DNA of 56,387 nt from the NCBI RefSeq assembly GCF_000282455.1, contig NZ_AKJG01000040.1, forward strand, positions 1 to 56,387, read 5' to 3'. Made by a program: the position numbers and the translations under genes. The first letter of the stretch is position 1, and every line of letters starts with the position of its first letter. This DNA is from Pseudomonas sp. GM74 (GTDB lineage Bacteria; Pseudomonadota; Gammaproteobacteria; Pseudomonadales; Pseudomonadaceae). Positions 54,919-56,387 of the stretch are shown one piece after another. The notes beneath the pieces were generated by a model. That model was not told where the DNA came from. It saw nothing but the letters and a program-made list of their open reading frames with translations, and ran no database searches.

Positions 54919-56121
54919 ATGAGCCAGCCCAAAAGCATCCGTCCGCTCGATGGCCTTACCGTCGTCAGCCTTGAGCATGCCATTGCCGCGCCCTTCTGTA
55001 CCCGACAACTGGCCGACCTCGGCGCCCGGGTGATCAAGGTCGAACGCCCAGGCACAGGCGATTTCGCCCGGGGCTACGACCAACGTGTCAACGGTCTGGC
55101 CTCGCACTTTGTCTGGACCAATCGTTCGAAAGAAAGCCTGACCCTCGACCTGAAGCAAGATTCGGCCGCCGACGTGCTGGACAGTTTGCTGGCCACCGCC
55201 GATGTGCTCGTGCAGAACCTGGCGCCTGGTGCGGCCGCGCGAATGGGGCTGTCATTTGAGGTGTTACATCATCGATTTCCGCGCCTGATCGTCTGCGATA
55301 TTTCAGGCTATGGCGCCGGTGGCCCCTATGAGAAAAAGAAAGCCTACGACCTGCTGATTCAGAGTGAAGGCGGATTCCTGTCGGTCACCGGCGGCCAGGG
55401 CGAGGAAGAAATGGCCAAGGCCGGTTGTTCAATTGCCGATATCGCGGCCGGCATGTACGCCTACACCGGCATCCTGTCTGCGCTGTTGTTGCGTGAACGC
55501 ACCGGTGAAGGCAGCCACCTCGACGTTTCGATGCTGGAAAGCCTGGTCGAGTGGATGAACTACCCGATGTACTACGCCTACGACGGTGCTCCTCCGCCCC
55601 CTCGCGCCGGTGCTGCGCACGCCACCATTTATCCCTACGGCCCCTTCCCTGTCGGTGACGGCACCACCGTGATGCTGGGTTTGCAGAACGAACGTGAATG
55701 GCAGTTGTTTTGCGAGAAGGTGCTGCTTGCGCCTGAGTTGGCCAAAGACCCACGTTTTTCGGCCAACTTCAAACGTGTCGAGAACCGCAACGCGCTACGG
55801 GAACTGATCATTGAATCGTTCTCCACGCTCGACTTCGATGCAGTGATAGATCGCCTGGACCATGCGCAAATCGCTAACGCTCGGGTGAACGATATGCAAG
55901 GTGTCTGGGACCATCCGCAACTTCAGGCCCGTGACCGTTGGCGAGAAGTCGAGACCTCTGCTGGCCCCATTCCAAGCCTGGTCCCCCCCGGCGGTAACAG
56001 TGCGTTCGAACCTCGTATGGATGCCGTGCCTGGACTTGGCCAACACACCGAACAGGTGCTCAAGGAACTGGGACTGGGGGCGGAGCGCATTGAAGAAATG
56101 CGTGCCGCCGGTGCCATCTGA
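54919..56121 (+). CDS. Class III (CaiB/BaiF) CoA-transferase
   Basis: 400 residues, CaiB/BaiF family. [25 protein letters not shown] is the N-terminal CoA-binding region, and the catalytic Asp is in [12 protein letters not shown], as in formyl-CoA transferase. It moves CoA between acids without free CoA-ester hydrolysis and would activate the substrate for the adjacent acyl-CoA dehydrogenase, whose stop lies 20 bp upstream. Exact donor and acceptor cannot be told. Confidence 0.92.
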   Translation: MSQPKSIRPLDGLTVVSLEHAIAAPFCTRQLADLGARVIKVERPGTGDFARGYDQRVNGLASHFVWTNRSKESLTLDLKQDSAADVLDSLLATADVLVQNLAPGAAARMGLSFEVLHHRFPRLIVCDISGYGAGGPYEKKKAYDLLIQSEGGFLSVTGGQGEEEMAKAGCSIADIAAGMYAYTGILSALLLRERTGEGSHLDVSMLESLVEWMNYPMYYAYDGAPPPPRAGAAHATIYPYGPFPVGDGTTVMLGLQNEREWQLFCEKVLLAPELAKDPRFSANFKRVENRNALRELIIESFSTLDFDAVIDRLDHAQIANARVNDMQGVWDHPQLQARDRWREVETSAGPIPSLVPPGGNSAFEPRMDAVPGLGQHTEQVLKELGLGAERIEEMRAAGAI

Positions 56122-56158
56122 CTGCAACGATCAAAGATTTTCGAGAGAACACTGCCCA

Positions 56159-56387
56159 ATGAAGATCCTGGTAACTGTGAAACGAGTGGTCGATTACAAC
56201 GTGAAAGTTCGCGTGAAAGCGGACCATTCTGGCGTCGACCTCGCCAACGTCAAGATGTCGATGAACCCGTTCTGTGAAATCGCCGTGGAAGAAGTGGTGC
56301 GTCTGAAAGAACAGGGGGTTGCCACTGAAATTGTGGTCGTCAGCATTGGCAGCAGCGCGGCACAGGAGCAACTGCGCACCGCGCTGG
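56159..56387 (+). CDS. etfB: Electron transfer flavoprotein beta subunit (partial, runs off window)
   Basis: The first 76 codons are present: [19 protein letters not shown], then [19 protein letters not shown], the standard EtfB N-terminus. With EtfA, presumably just beyond the window, it accepts electrons from acyl-CoA dehydrogenases. A second ETF copy linked to a CoA-ester pathway is common in accessory catabolic clusters; housekeeping etfBA cannot be excluded from this fragment. GAGAG lies upstream of the ATG. Confidence 0.92.
   Translation, partial: MKILVTVKRVVDYNVKVRVKADHSGVDLANVKMSMNPFCEIAVEEVVRLKEQGVATEIVVVSIGSSAAQEQLRTAL

Overview
The window reads as a Pseudomonas chromosome segment of the fluorescens/putida type. 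Support comes from GC-rich coding with Pseudomonas-like gene pairs (an OsmC-YcaO fusion, a ptrR-sad-like pair) and from tRNA-Pro fragments used as integration sites. No rRNA, complete tRNA, CRISPR array or insertion sequence was seen.

Layout. (1) 1-5110 looks like ordinary backbone: an OsmC/YcaO protein, a PtrR-like LysR regulator divergent from a succinate-semialdehyde dehydrogenase, and a small CxxC protein. (2) 5111-8394 is a patchy accessory stretch with small orphan proteins, a truncated Ntn-hydrolase, an AT-rich sulfotransferase, a phage lysis-gene remnant and a terminator. (3) 8395-38662 is a 30.3 kb catabolic island. Each end carries a 247-bp direct repeat consisting of the last 45 bp of a tRNA-Pro gene, about 160 bp of spacer and the first codons of a tyrosine integrase, truncated in both copies. 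(4) 38663-56387 starts with the second repeat and continues as a second accessory block that leaves the window on the right.

The 30 kb island. A Rieske oxygenase that I recognise as 2-oxo-1,2-dihydroquinoline 8-monooxygenase (OxoO type), its ferredoxin-reductase, an amidase, a C-C-hydrolase-like protein, a degenerate M20 protein and a XylS-type activator form the upper pathway. The mhpBCDFE genes (2,3-dihydroxyphenylpropionate meta-cleavage, with no mhpA) form the lower pathway, followed by a chemoreceptor. A membrane module (Ycf48-like protein, RND transporter, DUF1302, DUF1329) plus an MDR reductase and a cupin protein come next. This fits the quinoline '8-hydroxycoumarin' route, 2-quinolone to 8-hydroxy-2-quinolone to dihydroxyphenylpropionate to pyruvate and acetyl-CoA. 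A separate 3-hydroxybenzoate/gentisate operon with its own LysR regulator sits at the right end. Three operons of the quinolone pathway share a promoter module with a XylS-like half-site (TGCG-N6-GGATA) at fixed distance from a GGAGCG element and a -10 box, so one regulon is likely.

The right block. It contains transporters (MFS, MHS, AGCS, DAACS), two alpha/beta hydrolases and two LysR regulators. A LysR gene is divergent from an operon of three RraA-family aldolase paralogues and an aminotransferase whose reading frames overlap by 1-4 bp. Further on is a two-subunit ThDP decarboxylase followed by acyl-CoA dehydrogenase, a class III CoA-transferase and the start of etfB. The substrates of this block are not known to me; catabolism of a gamma-substituted glutamate or a sulfonated amino acid is a testable guess.
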